Below are positions 11,882 through 23,643 of a DNA stretch of 64,000 nucleotides, piece by piece; the stretch's first letter is position 1, and every line of letters starts with the position of its first letter. This DNA comes from Sacculina carcini (taxonomy: Eukaryota > Arthropoda > Thecostraca > Sacculinidae). Location of the stretch: positions 5,633,518 through 5,697,517 of the forward strand of contig OU696570.1 of NCBI GenBank assembly GCA_916048095.2, given 5' to 3'. The notes beneath the pieces are model-generated. The model had not been told where the DNA came from. It did not search any database and saw nothing but the letters and a program-made list of their open reading frames with translations. The position numbers and the translations under genes are program-made.

Positions 11882-14838
11882 TCATCGGACGGCGCGCTGC
11901 CGCTTCTCAATCAGCCTCGCTGATCTGCGGGGCTGAAAACCCGATAAAGCGTCACATTCCTCGCGACTCCGTCGATGAGGCAGAGTGATGAACATTTCAT
12001 CATCCGCGTTGTCATCTGGAACTTCTGGTTGTTCAGCCTCGTTATGAGACTGATCACGAGGTCGCAGATCGCGCACGTGGCGCGGAACGTTATCCACCTC
12101 CACAGATTGATGCGAAACCACACCAGTGACCACACCCTTACCGTATCTCTGATCACATCGCACGTTTGGTGGTTTCACCCACACCAAGTCTCCCTTCTTG
12201 TACACACAATCTTCTGATTCGCCCGTCAGCGTTGAAACCTTATCAATGCCTCGCACTCTGACTGCGTATTTGTACAGTTCAGCGGCTGGACAACTGTCTG
12301 ATCCGCTACCACGCGGCGTCACATTATACAAGTATACTGCCTCGGCCAGAGAACACCCTTTTCTAGCCGCTATAACCTTCACGGTACGATGGTTACGCTC
12401 CACCACCCCGTTACCACTTGGTACATACGCACACCTGAACCTCAGTCTGACTCCCCATCTTTCAGAAAAGCCGCGAAGAGCTTACTTCTGAAAGCCGTAT
12501 CGTTATCGCCGAAAAGCTCTTCCGGAGGTCCACGCTCGCAGAAAACACTCTCAAGTAGCTCGATGACACACGCGGCGTTTTGCATGCGCAACGGCCGCCA
12601 TATTGCAAACCGTGACGGTCCACAATCCACCATGGTCAAGCACGACAATCCTTTCCAGTGGGTAATGTCGATAGCAACGCGTTGCCACACGCGCTCCACC
12701 TCCAGATGACCAGATCTCCATTTTGCCGGCGCTGGATCTACCGATTGACATATTTGGCACCGCTTTAGAGCCTCCCGTACCTCTCGCGAGCTCACATTCC
12801 GTCACGTCCGTCTGACACACTGTAACGTCCTCCGAGCTCCAGGATGTCCCATCAGATGATGAGCATCACGAATCACCTCTGCTGACGAGCACCCATCGTC
12901 TTCACACTCAGCAATTCCGCACCCGACGAACGACGTTTTTGAGTCACTGAAGCAGTCAGTTGATAGCTTCAGCCACCGTTGAGGCACGCGCCTCATGCCG
13001 TCCGCTCTGTTTAGTGCCGAAGCCACTAACGTAACTGAAAGATCAAGGTTGTATTCTTCCACCAACGCGGCCACAATGTCAAGTCTCCTTCTCACCAGCA
13101 GTTCTCCTGCAGCCTTCGTTCGCAGTCATCTCTTACCTGACAAACAATCAGTGACCCATCGATGAACAGTCAAAGAATCGGTAACAATTTCGATTTTCCG
13201 CATCTTCCACACCAAGGCCATATTCAGTCATTTTATCAGTGCGTCTAATTCCGCCATGTTAATGTGCGTCGCACTGTCAGATCTCAGCCAACTTGCATCC
13301 TCAATTATGTTACCATCAACGTCAAGACGAACACCCATGGAGAGCGAGCTCGCGTCAACCCACACCTTCGCCTCGTGTCCTTCCACATTCCATCTGCCAC
13401 AAACTGGATCATTATCCTTTACAACTCTCAGCACCTCCTTTAAACAAGTCTTTACGTGATCGTTCACAACTGGATCGTCCCAGCCCTTCGTTTGCGCATT
13501 TGTGAGCCGCTTGATAAAAGCTACTGCCACCCTCAGCCATCCACACACGGGGTAGTGACCGACCGGTTTCCCACAAAACGAAAACACAGATCTTCTTGTT
13601 ATCATATCGGGCATTTCACAAACCTCCCCGTCTCTCCTCCACGACAGCGCACGACCCTCTCCCCAGACTCTCATTCCCAAGAGTCGCGATCCATCCGTCA
13701 CCTTCACACTTGCCTTGCAAACGAGTCCATATCGGTTCAAGTGACCCTCAACTCGCTCCACTTTGACAACATCCTCATTCACCAAGATATCGTCGACGTA
13801 AGCCGAAGTGCCTCTCTCAACTTCGGGGTCGGCTGACAACACAAAGTGCAGCACAGCTCTCATGACTAACGGTGAGACGTTCAATCCAAACGCCAGACGC
13901 GTTAGGCAATATATTTGACCCTTCACAATCACCGTTTGATATGGCCACATCTTATCAGACACCCGAATCTGCAAGTACGCTTTTTTCAAATCAAGCGTTG
14001 ACACGTTCCTGCCCTGTCGTCTCCATTCACGCACTCGATCTGCGCACACATTAGCGTCTCTAGTGTGTACGTCAATGTGCTCGTTCACTTGCCTTAAATC
14101 CATCAGTGGTCTCACTTTGTTTCTTTGTGGCACCGCCATCAGCGGGACAAGACCTTTTGCAGGACCATGCTTCCGCTCATCATATGGAATCAGCCACTCC
14201 TCACGTATCCACTCTTCCAGTTCCTCCTCAAATGCAGACCGGACATCGTGCGACATAGAATACTGCCCGACACGATTGTACAACACTCCGGGCTCTCCAG
14301 CATCTGACCACTTCCACTCAGCCGTCCACGTGCGTTTGACAGGGTCAAACACCACAACAAAATCTTTCTCTTCAATCCGAACAATTTTTGCATGCGATAC
14401 TGGAGCACAGTCCGTTCTGTTCGACTTGCCATCCAGTTTTTCAGCGCAGTGCTCATGAACTGCACGGCTCAATTCACCGTCACATTCATCTGGAACCTTA
14501 TCTCTAGCACCGAGACACACCCCTAGCGTAGGACGACTCACTACCTCAAGACCTTGGGCTCCGAACCGAACAACACGCGAGGAGCTGACCGTCACACCTC
14601 CCAACATTTCAACACCGTTCATCCCCATGATAAACTCGAAACCCAAAGGTCGAATGGCCACCACCAACACTTTCAACAGTCGCACCCCATTCACTCCATA
14701 CATACATACTCTCACATTTACAATCCCTTTGCACCTTTGTCGCTGCCCTGACATTGTCACAATTCTTGTTTCTGTGGGTCTGAATTCACTGCAGATAGAC
14801 ACATGAGCTACACAAATCGAACATCCAGTGTCCACCAA
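11882..14838 (-). pseudogene. pol: Pol: protease, reverse transcriptase, RNase H, integrase (broken)
   Basis: Reading down the minus strand: a protease start VDTGCS at about 14838; reverse transcriptase with LDLKKAYLQIRV and the active-site YVDDI; RNase H beginning WVDASS with a later TDS; the integrase HHCC finger (HHLMGHPG, then CQICQS); a D,D35E core (AIDITHW, FGDNDTAF, VVERNH); and a C-terminal basic domain. In-frame TGA codons lie at 13228-13230, 13126-13128 and 12802-12804. The frame shifts near 12470 just before the integrase glutamate. The RT active site is intact, so inactivation came from stops and the shift. The LDLKKAYLQIR-type RT sits in Ty3-like elements, but I cannot assign a clade. 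Confidence 0.85.
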
Positions 14839-14947
14839 TGCTGTCGTCCGCTCGCGTTAACACACATTGAAACAGTAGGAAGCGCAGAATTTAGAGAGCG
14901 GGAGAAGACGCTTGCGCAAACGGCCTCTCCCCTTGGTCGTTTCCCGA

Positions 14948-14989
14948 ACACTCTCGAGAGAAATGTCCGACTTCATTGCAGCGATGACA
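14948..14989 (-). other. Gag CCHC zinc knuckle
   Basis: Reads CHRCNEVGHFSREC on the minus strand, an exact C-x2-C-x4-H-x4-C retroviral-type knuckle that binds RNA in Gag. It lies in an open stretch between the main gag frame (ending 15101) and the protease, and that stretch is closed by a TAA before the protease. Confidence 0.85.
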
Positions 14990-15100
14990 CCGCACCACAC
15001 TGCCACGGGCCACAGCGCCTCTCCTCATTGTTCTTCCTCTAGAGCTCACAGCTCCGTCCCGACAATATCTGGCAAAATGTCATGTTCCGCCACAAGCAAA

Positions 15101-15692
15101 TCAACGTAGCTGAGTATTCCTGTTGATTGGCACGGTCGCTGTTCGAGCACCAAGTCCTGATTGCACAAATGACGCCTGAGGGTCCTCATGCAACAGAATG
15201 CGAGCACGAGCCAGAACTTGATAAGTGTCCAGGACTTCCACGCGTGAGCCCGCCCTCAAAAGCTGACGCACATTGGAAGGCAGCCCTGCAACAAACGCGC
15301 ACGTGATCGCTGTCTCTGGTACGCCACCGAATAGCACAGCCAAACGTCTCAAATCCGCCAGATATATGTCCGGTGACTCGCCAGAGTACAGTTTGCGGCG
15401 CGTGAACTGTTCATAGGCGGTAAACCGGTCCGCGCCAAATGCAGCTTTCAACTCAGCCTTTAGTTTGTCGCAATTAACCCGATCGAGGGGGTTCATCTGC
15501 TGAAACACCGCAAACGCCCCTCCTGTCACGCGTAGCGCAATGACAGTTGCGACATCGTCCACATTTTTGAGCTGACATACGAGCTCTACTTTTTCCAGCC
15601 ATTCCGTCTTGTTTCCCGGAGCCGTCAAACTCGGGGATGAGCCTGAGATCAAAATTTGACTGCGATCCACTCGATTGATCAGGATTACTCAT
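15101..15692 (-). pseudogene. gag: Gag capsid region (frameshifted)
   Basis: The natural start is the ATG at 15690-15692 (MSNPDQSSGSQSNFDLRLI...), which reads to a point near 15610. The capsid-like remainder (EWLEKVELVCQ..., with EQFTRRKLYSGESPDIYLADLRRL) is in a different frame from there to 15101. A small indel therefore breaks gag after about 27 codons. The E-F-R-LY..GES..Y...L pattern is typical of Ty3-type capsid proteins. Confidence 0.75.
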
Positions 15693-15847
15693 GATTGAAT
15701 CAGTAAAAAGCCGAAATAGCTTGTAGTAGAGTCAGATGACAGCAACACCACGTTTCACCTGTATTTTCATGCACCAGCGCTCAGCAATCAAACACCATCC
15801 TTCCACAGACAACGCACACATTCAACTCTCCCTGCACCGGCTTCTCA

Positions 15848-16085
15848 TGACCATCGCACACAAGCACACATCAACATACATGTAAATGCCCACACACACG
15901 CACACACACACACACACAGACACACCACTACCTGCCACAACGCTCAAATGCAAGTCGAGCCGAGTCAGCAAGCTGACGCTGCAAACATGCACACACTCGC
16001 ACACAGACATACATATGCACGCGAATACGACACTCACTCACACCGCTCTGGCTAGATATGCAGCACTCTAATATACTAACGCACA
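15848..16085 (-). repeat. 5' LTR of the 11.5-16.1 kb element
   Basis: About 238 bp matching 11497-11740. On the coding strand it ends GCGATGGTCA and is followed by TGAGAAGCCGGTGCAGG, where a tRNA primer site would be expected. I do not recognise the tRNA. Confidence 0.85.
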
Positions 16086-16264
16086 CTTAGTCAACAAAGT
16101 AATTGCCTGAATAACTCCGCTTGTTTATTAAGTAGCATGTTAAATTTTTTCAGCCTAATGTCTTGTGGAGTTTCACAGTGAGACGGTTGACACAAGCCTG
16201 CTCTCTTTTAACCATTTGAGCCTCGTACATTATCTTGTTGCTTAATATTAAACGCATTCATATC

Positions 16265-16532
16265 TCAATCACTGAAGTCTAGTGAACTTTCCTCGATATT
16301 CGTTTCGTATTTTATAACACCTCTTTTACTCTCATATTTCTGTATGAAATCCACAGTGTCTACACCAACATCTACTTCGTTAGTCATTCTCATTCGCTTG
16401 ATTTGTTCCTCATCTTCACACAAACTTGTTTTTCTCTTTATTCAACTCTCTTATATTATTAATTGTCTCATTAATCTCTGGTGAGCGTTTAACGTTTCTT
16501 GTGATTGTTGGCGGCGCAACCTCCGTGTCTTT
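16265..16532 (-). pseudogene. Broken ORF of unknown function cut at a TTAA site
   Basis: Two overlapping minus-strand frames look coding by composition. The first begins at the TTAA (16531-16534) and reads KDTEVAPPTITRNVKRSPEI... to a TGA at 16416-16418. The second takes over across a short overlap (about 16419-16448) and reads an acidic stretch ending SSLDFSD at the TGA 16265-16267. One indel would explain the pair. The frame is cut exactly where a piggyBac-like end (CCCATTAATGACC) begins, so it may be a host or transposon ORF interrupted by insertion. I do not recognise the protein. Confidence 0.35.
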
Positions 16533-16700
16533 AACCCATTAATGACCAAAGTTAACCAAAATAGGTAGATGAGTGATTTTCACAGGAACGCCTATTTATG
16601 GCCCACTCAACATTTGTAGTAAATTTCAGAGAAGAATATTTTAAAGTTTTTAAGATATGAGCTGTCCAGTTTTCTGGACGCTGGGCACCCAACAGTAACA
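16531..16700. mobile_element. piggyBac-like transposon end
   Basis: TTAA followed by CCCATTAATGACC resembles piggyBac-type termini, which always insert at TTAA. The segment ends in a short hairpin-like stretch, TGTCCAGTTTTCTGGACGC. Its reverse complement GCCCAGCGTCCAGAAAA is also found at about 23230-23247. No transposase is present. The other end is not identified with confidence. Confidence 0.4.
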
Positions 16701-16840
16701 TTATTCCATTATATGTGAAGAAAACACTTTCAGCATGCAAGCTCCATTTTATTACGAGTTTTAGGTCAAACTACCACGTCTCAGAGCGGATGAATGGTCT
16801 TATGTCTACCCCCGAAGGCAATAATTTTGACCACCATTAT

Positions 16841-17040
16841 CAGTGGCGGCGTCAGGATTTTTACGATGGGGGACTGAAGAGGGTAAGGACAAATAAAATT
16901 ACTGTAGGCAGTAAAGCTTCGTTTACAGTAGAAATAAATTTGATGTCCATGATTATGATTTTGGGGGAGGCTTAGGGGGGCTTGACATATAAGAGGGGTG
17001 TGGTGGTAGCCCCCCCGAGACCCCCCTTGGCGCCGCGACT
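16841..17040. mobile_element. MITE with GC-rich terminal inverted repeats
   Basis: Starts CAGTGGCGGCGTCAGG and ends TTGGCGCCGCGACT, giving an imperfect ~10-bp inverted repeat (AGTGGCGGCG against AGTCGCGGCG). The interior has runs of G and C next to its right end. About 200 bp with no coding capacity. I saw no clear target-site duplication. Confidence 0.5.
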
Positions 17041-17075
17041 TCCCATTATAAATACAGCAGCATTATAATATACCA

Positions 17076-17222
17076 TTTCAACTTCAAATTGAGAATAATC
17101 AACTTCAAAATGGGAACAGTCAACTTCAAAATGAGATTAGTCAACTTCATAATGGGAACAGTCAACTTCAAATTGAGAATAGTCAACTTCAAAATGAGAA
17201 TAATCAACTTCAAAATGGGACC
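17076..17222 (+). repeat. 21-bp tandem array encoding QLQNEN-type heptads
   Basis: About seven units of CAACTTCAAAATGAGAATAAT with substitutions. Read on the plus strand in the frame that starts PFQLQ, each unit gives Q-L-Q-(N/I)-(E/G)-(N/T/I)-(N/S), so the unit equals one coiled-coil heptad. The same array occurs at 19952-20013 (plus) and 22014-22132 (minus), with a degenerate scrap at 52727-52770. The frame stays open beyond the array for about 15 codons. Confidence 0.85.
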
Positions 17223-17392
17223 AAGATGTTTATCGCAATATATCCAGTGAATTATTACTGAAATTATTTTCCTGACATTAGCTAAGCAAACCGCAGTATA
17301 ATACGAACACAAAAATATAAATAAATAAATAGATCGAAATAAAAATAAATCTATTTAAAAAAAATCGCAATAGATTAAAAAGCGAAATACAA

Positions 17393-19223
17393 TTGGCAAA
17401 ACAGAAATACTACCTTGAGCAACTAGAACCTCATCAATGCAATAAACGAATGATGTGGAACACATTACTAACCATAACTAACGTGAAAAAACGAAAGGAG
17501 ATTTTACCGTCCTGTTTTATCCACAATGATGTTTTACATGAAACCCAACAGACATTGCTGAAGAATTCAACATGTATTTTACTAACGTTAATCTTAATAT
17601 AGCAAGAAATATGCCGCTTACCAACGTACACCATAGGATGTTTCTCGATCATTTAAAGACGTGTGAAAGCAACAAATTCGTGTTTCAAACTATTCCAAAT
17701 CTTGTCGTACACTCCATAATAACTCAACTGAAGAGTGGCAAGAGCGCACATGACGGTCTCACAGGTGAAATTCTAAAACTGATTGCCTCGTCATTCCTCA
17801 CCGAAATTACACACATGATTAACTTATGTATCACACAATCATGCTTTCCGAGTTCTTTCAAAATTGCGCGTGTTATTCCAATTTTCAAACAAGGTAACAA
17901 GCAAAACTTTATTAACTACAGACCTATATCAATTTTAACGTCTATGTCTAAAGTACTAGAGAGAATTATATATAATCAACTCATGGATTTTTTTACTACA
18001 CATGATCTTCTATTTGACTTTCAATTTGGTTTTAGAAAACAACGATCTACATACATGCCAATCGGTCTTTTAACTCAACTAATTAACAAAGCACGTGGTT
18101 CTAACTCAATCGCGCTTACAATTTTCCTTGACATAAAAAAGCTTTTGATTGTGTAGATCACGCTATCCTGCTGGACAAACTCCGCTTCTACAGCTTGGCC
18201 GATTCAGCAATAAAGCTTCTCAAGGCATTCCTGTCAAATCGCCTGCAATTTCTTGATTTCAATGGTTGTTGTTCAAGTAAAAAAGAAGTCAAAATGGGAG
18301 TACCTCAGGGTTCAATTTTGGGACCATTACTGTTTTTAATCTATGTTAATGACCTTTTTAAATGTGGCACTTCATCGCAATTTTTAATGTTTGCTGACGA
18401 CACTGCTGTTTTTATCTCAGCCTCTACACAAGATGAATTGACGAGTAAAGCCAACAATCTTTTAAGTAACATATCAGATTGGTTCAAAGCAAATAGACTA
18501 CGGTTAAACACTTCTAAGACGAAATATCAAATATATAATTTCACCAAAAATGAGCTGAGTGATTTAAGCATATCAATTGACAATGCTCGAATTGATCACT
18601 CGCCAGTGGTGAAATATCTGGGGGTGATGTTAGATAATGACCTCAAATTCCGTGCTCATATCAAGTATACAACTTCAATAATTAACAGGCACATTGGAAT
18701 TATTTCGAAGGCTCGTAAGTTTTTAACCTCTGAACACGCGCTTTTATTATACAATGCCTTAATTCAACCTTTCTTATCGTATTGTAATTTAAATTGGGCA
18801 TTGGGGTATCCTACCCATTACAATCCCTTAATTGTTGCGCAAAAGAGAATCATGAGGATTATCGACATGGCTCCATATGGTTCACATACAAGCCCAATTT
18901 TTAACAAATATAAGGTACAAAAATTTCGTGATCTCGTCAAATCAAACTGTATGGTTTTAATGCATAGTTTTTTAACCAATTCACTTCCCCCATGTATTTC
19001 TCACAATTTTATTTTGTAACTCAATACAAGAAACCTAAGAGAAAAACATAATTTTGAGGAGCTAAGAGTGAATAACTATTATGAAGAACATTGCATGTTT
19101 ATCAAGGCACCCAAGTACTGGAATCAGATAGTTGCCAAAAATATTACGTCTCTAGTGAATGTTCCTCCTTCTAAACGTAAACTCAAACAAGTTACGAACA
19201 AGCTGATTATGGACAATTACTGA
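17393..19223 (+). pseudogene. LINE reverse transcriptase, 5'-truncated
   Basis: Non-LTR retrotransposon ORF2 in three pieces. 17393-17560 is the RT upstream region. From 17572 it carries the RT fingers (NYRPISILTSMSKVLERII, then FGFRKQRST). After a one-base slip in an A-run at 18135-18140, the rest resumes with AFDCVDHAI, GVPQGSILGPLLFL and the intact active site FADDT. A TAA at 19017-19019 interrupts, but the frame continues 67 codons to the TGA at 19221-19223, including the C-terminal hallmark APKYWNQI. The apurinic endonuclease is absent, the usual result of incomplete reverse transcription. The RT style is CR1/L2/Jockey-like; the clade is uncertain. Confidence 0.85.
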
Positions 19224-19642
19224 TTAGTGACTCAGTGATCTGGTTGATGGTGACAATGTTGACAATGTTGATGGTAATGATAGCTGATAGCACCAATGTT
19301 GATAGTTGATTGTGAAAATATCACGTGTACTTGGCTCGGTTCATTTCCTCGGCTCATCATCTCCTTATTTTTATTATTTTTTGTTATTAATTTTTATTAA
19401 TTTGATCTGTAATGATCTACTTTTGTTTTAGTTGACCAAAAATTGAAACGACGACTTTTTCTTTTCTTTACTTCACAATTGTTCCTAGTTGCATGATTTA
19501 GAATTATTATAAATTAATTCAGTGGTTGAGACAGGATTCTTCCTTACACCCTGAAAATATCATTTTTGCAACTGTTTTTTTTGTGTGATGTTCTTCTTGT
19601 TCTGGTTCGAGTGTGAAATAAACTTTCTTATTAAAAAAAAAT
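19224..19642 (+). other. LINE 3' UTR with AATAAA and terminal A-run
   Basis: AT-rich tail after the RT stop. A polyadenylation signal (GAAATAAAC near 19616) is followed by an A-run at 19634-19642, consistent with the 3' end of a retroposed LINE transcript. Confidence 0.55.
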
Positions 19643-19951
19643 CACGTAAGTGTGGTACAAATACAACAATGAAATGTTATATATAATTGTGTTCCAGTAA
19701 ACAATTGTGCGTATTTAAATATTGACTGCATATGTTTGAGAAAAAACACATTTTTTGTCAATGAATTTTTGTTGAAATAGTATGAAAAAATTTACAAATT
19801 TATGGCAATCATTATCCTCAGTTTTAGAGATACGTATATACGAACATGATAATAACTTTAAAACTGCATTTGAATACTCATACCACTATTTTACAGTATA
19901 AAATAATAATATCAAGCTTCATTATTATCTTAATCATAAATCGTATTATGA

Positions 19952-20013
19952 AACTTCAACATATGATTAGTCAATTTCAAAATGAGAATACTCAACTTCA
20001 AAATGAGACTGAA
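19952..20013 (+). repeat. Short 21-bp heptad array
   Basis: Three units related to CAACTTCAAAATGAGAATA. It opens at an ATG and reads MKLQHMISQFQNENTQLQNE before a TGA, again in the QLQNEN phase. Confidence 0.75.
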
Positions 20014-20208
20014 ACATTGCGTTGAACTGAAAATAATATGCTGAAGATATTCTCGAATAATGTATAATGATTTTAATGTTTTTTCACGAAATAATATCAC
20101 CGAATAAATCATCCTACACTTGATTATTTTTAATAAATTTGTCTAATAAGCGATATATTTGTGAAAAGTTCTTGAGTTGCTGCTTCAGGCCGGTTATAGG
20201 CTGGAAGA

Positions 20209-21366
20209 TTGAAGGCTGACGCTGTGTTTTCGTGTCCCGCATCACATATTTGCATTGCGTGTTTTGATATCACAGTTGTTTTTGAGCCAATTATAAAGAG
20301 CGGGTGTACCGTGAATAATATAAAAAAATCCGACTCCAAAGACAAAACAATTCAAATAGTGGCTGCACATTGGGCGGGTAGTGACTGGAGGCACCTGGCT
20401 AGAAAGTTGGGAGTCGCCAAATCAACTGCTTATCGATGGATACCTAATGAAGACCATGAAGACGCTTGTGGAGACTCTAGGCATAGGAAAATACATGAGC
20501 ACCACATAAAGTGTATGGAAGATTGTGTGGAGGAAAACCCGCGTATTATGCTAAAAGAAATAACGGAGAAAATTCGCCAGCAATTCAACGTACAAGTTTC
20601 CAAGGAGTGTATTCGCCGTCAGCTTGAAAAGATGCTTGTCACAATCAAGCAAATACGGTTTGAACCTGAAAGGGCAAACTCAATACAAAACAAACAGAAA
20701 CGAGCAGAATATGCTAGGAGATTGTTAGAACTGCAGTCCAACATGCTTCCGTCATATATATGGACGAAACCAACTTAATATGTTTATTTCGCGCAATTAC
20801 GGTCGATCAAGAACCGGGTCACGATGCACGACCGTCGCAGCTGGTAGTCGTGCAGCAAACGTGCATGTTATCGGCTGCATAACCAATCAAGGGCTTCTAC
20901 ATCAATAAATCCGCCGAGGATCGCACAAAATCAACGATGTGAACGAGTTTGTGCGCCAATGTCTCCAGGCGGCAAAAATAACTTTTGGTGGGCCCGTGGT
21001 GCTTGTGGTTGTGCACAATGTCACAATCAAATTCAGCTTGTGTTCGCCGAGGACGAGTATAAACCTCATCATTTGCTACGTCTGGCTTCACACAGCCCGA
21101 TGATGAATGCCATCTAGATGGTGTGGTCCCAATTGAAGAGCGAGGTGAAAAAAACTAGCCGACCAGCTGCCAACAATTGTGAATACCAGAAATTATGTCA
21201 TTTCGCAAGCAGAACAAATATTATCGGCATTGGAGGCGACAATGTCGGAGAGTTTAGGAAATGTGAGCGCACAGAATTGCCCCCGCTGTATTGCACACGT
21301 TCAACAACATATCTCGTCTGCACTGGAGATGCGAAATGTGTTGTTTTAATGTCACCATGTACATAG
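20209..21366 (+). pseudogene. Tc1/mariner (IS630-type) transposase relic
   Basis: The N-terminal helix-turn-helix region reads DWRHLARKLGVAKSTAYRWI from about 20385, followed by a second helical region to 20778. The catalytic domain continues in another frame: MDETN (first Asp at 20763-20765), then CLQAAKITFGGPVVLVVVHN, where the usual VDN aspartate is His, then SPMMNAI immediately followed by a TAG (21115-21117) where the third acidic residue should be (NPIE-type motif). The C-terminal WSQLKSEVKK is in the last frame. Frameshift, a lost Asp and a stop at the third acidic position make it dead. Confidence 0.8.
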
Positions 21367-21975
21367 ATAGACTGAAGTTTGTTGTGTTTGTTTGAATAAA
21401 TGAAAAAATGTAACTTAATTTGTCTCTCGTAATGATTTACAGAAAATAATCGCAGTATTAGGTCAGAGCTGCAACTGCAAAGTCTTAAAGTCTTGAATGC
21501 AGTGACTATTATTTTCAACTTATAATTTCAACTTGTATATTCTTACTTTGTTCCCTTTCCCTTTCGCAAAGGAGGAAATTTGAACTTTACATGCAAATTT
21601 ATAGTTAAGTATATAGTTAAAGATATAATTGTTTTGTCAACAAATATCCGTATACTTGTAGTGCTATGGGTGATTTATTCATATACATTTGCTTACTCTT
21701 ATATTATGATTTGTTCTTATGCAGTTATTGGTATTTGAATGAATTTTTTGAAGTATATAAAATATTCCTCTACCACAAAAACAATTATTTGCTAATAAGT
21801 GCGCTAAATTTTAATCCAGATACTTAATACTGAACACTTAAGGTTATTCTACTGGAGCTCAATTAGATAATTCAAATTGCTGTAATTTCATTGCTAAATG
21901 TAAAAAATAATACACAGATTTGACATGATTAATGTATTCATTATTTTTTGTTTCAATACATTTTTTTATAATTAA

Positions 21976-22215
21976 TCAAAATAATCCAAGTAAAGTGATA
22001 AAGAAAACGGTCTCATTTAGAAATTGACTATTCTCATTTTGAAGTTGCCTATTCTCATTTTGAAGTTGATTATTCTCATTTTGAAGTTGATTATTCTCAT
22101 TTTGAAGTTGATTGGTCTCATTTTGAAGTTGAAATGGTGAAGAGGTACGACTTTGGGAAAATGCAGTTTCGAGCAGCCCCTCGGTATCCTGGAGACTTAC
22201 GATACCTTTATACAC
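21976..22215 (-). other. ORF with six to seven QLQNENN heptads
   Basis: A 79-residue minus-strand frame: about 27 non-repetitive residues (MYKGIVSLQDTEGLLETAF...), then SSPFQLQNE and tandem QLQNEN(N/R/S) units from the array at 22014-22132, then a hydrophobic tail ending FITLLGLF. The polar a/d pattern would form a coiled coil rich in Asn. The PFQLQ entry into the array is shared with 17076, so the arrays descend from one sequence. Whether any copy is expressed is unknown. Confidence 0.35.
22014..22132 (-). repeat. 21-bp heptad array, inverted
   Basis: Plus strand shows ATTCTCATTTTGAAGTTG units about six times. It is inverted relative to the arrays at 17076 and 19952. This pair of inverted arrays, about 5 kb apart, brackets the LINE and the Tc1 relic. 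Confidence 0.85.
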
Positions 22216-23492
22216 TTATATTCACCTTTATATTTTAAAATATATTTCAATAGCATGTGTCAGTCAACGGGGCTCCTCAACACTCGGGACGCCCCGGCGG
22301 GGGGGTGCTGGGGCGATTGCTACGGTTCTGCCAGGACTATCATCTTTGCGACTCCAATACAACCTATTGTTTGGTTATTTAGCATATCCACTCAACATGA
22401 ATCCTCCAAGCATTACTAAACTATCATCTTCTGTCACATTCAGCGATCTATTTTGTTGGACTGCATACAAATTTGTCTGTGCAACAAGGTTTCAACGAAT
22501 TTTTGATCTGAAACAATCTGAATAGCTCACTATGTAGCAGTTGACACGACTTCATCAGTAGGAACAGAGCTACGGCTGATTGTTGTATAAAAGAAATTCA
22601 GGACAATATGGATGAACATCAGATTTCATACTCATCTTCAAAAATCAACACAGAAGCAGTAAGTTATCGATTTGCTGAGTCCTTCTTTTGTTTGTTACAA
22701 TACATAAGCACATCAATTGATCAGTATAAGCCCTAAATTATTTCAATTATGAAAAAATTAAAATATTGATTCTTGTTTTATAACACGTAAGCTTGTAATG
22801 ATGTCTTGTAATGAGTGTCTATATATATACATGGGCGTACATCCTTTGGGGCTTGGGGGTATATAAACCCCCGAAAAATTGGCTGGGGGGTATGAATATG
22901 CCAGTATATCCCCGAGAGCTCTGCCGAGTTCAGTTCATTGGGTATATTATCATCAAAATCAGCATAGAAGGCAAAGGTCAATAGGCCAACAATGCAAGAA
23001 ATTCTAAATATGTGAAGAACTATATTACGCAATACACTTTTCATTGGGGTAAGCGTGTTGTAATTGAATAGGCTGGAAATAGTCGATGATACCATGCAAT
23101 TGACCAGCTTAGTCAACTTGGAACACTAATGCATGACGGCTGTCATCCCCCCGAGCCTCGACACCAATCTACGCCGATGTATATATATCCAGATCCTTAT
23201 TACCAATAAACCTAGGTAATGGATGCCCAGCGTCCAGAAAAATGGACACCCATAAGTAAAAAATTATAACTCAAAGCCATATTATATACGATACCTATTA
23301 ATTATTTAAATGCATAGCTACAACACTCATGTACGTGTTAAAACAATTGTATGTAAATAAAACTGGTAGTAAAGAGATTAGGACAATAGGACTGAACCGG
23401 AGCGACGCTGTGCAGCCGCCATGGTGCAACTCTGCAGTGTACCGGTTCACAACACGTGCTAAATATGTTTGGCTGCGCTGCCCGTTTTATGG
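22216..23492. other. Stretch without a recognisable gene
   Basis: AT-rich. It holds a short G-rich/C-rich MITE-like piece (22830-22925, with GGGGCTTGGGGGTATATAAA) and the GCCCAGCGTCCAGAAAA piece near 23230 that matches the piggyBac-like end at 16660-16690 in reverse. No coding frame is convincing. Confidence 0.5.
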
Positions 23493-23643
23493 TGTTACGC
23501 GATAGCTCGTTCAGAGCACGCACATAACAAAGAGCGGTGTAGCGCATCAGACATATTATAAATACACGGTAACAATCGTACAATAACTATCAAAGGCCGG
23601 AGACCAGCAAAACCTCGGCACGAAGGCCGCGGCACAGAATTAT
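23493..23643 (-). repeat. LTR fragment of the 55.3-60.5 kb Ty3 element family
   Basis: Matches the LTR segments at 55291-55446 and 60389-60517: it starts TGTTACGCGATAGCTCG and includes CGGAGACCAGCAAAACCTCG. Similarity ends at CACAGAATTA, where the dispersed repeat at 23640 begins. No internal retroelement sequence adjoins, so this is a solo or truncated LTR. Confidence 0.75.

Larger units (their letters stand above)
11497..16085 (-). mobile_element. Decayed LTR retrotransposon, Ty3-like, minus strand
   Basis: Two direct repeats (11497-11740 and 15848-16085) bound a 4.1-kb interior that reads on the minus strand as gag with a zinc knuckle, protease, reverse transcriptase, RNase H and integrase in Ty3 order. 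On the coding strand the LTR runs TGTGCG...GGTCA, giving TG...CA ends. A purine tract TAGGGGAGAG (11741-11750) abuts the 3' LTR, as expected for plus-strand priming. No target-site duplication is evident (GCAGC on one side, CTTAG on the other). Several stops and frameshifts make it non-functional. Confidence 0.9.

Noticed and set aside
11492..16090. Target-site duplication for the decayed LTR element
   Set aside because: GCAGC and CTTAG flanks do not match; small boundary shifts do not help.
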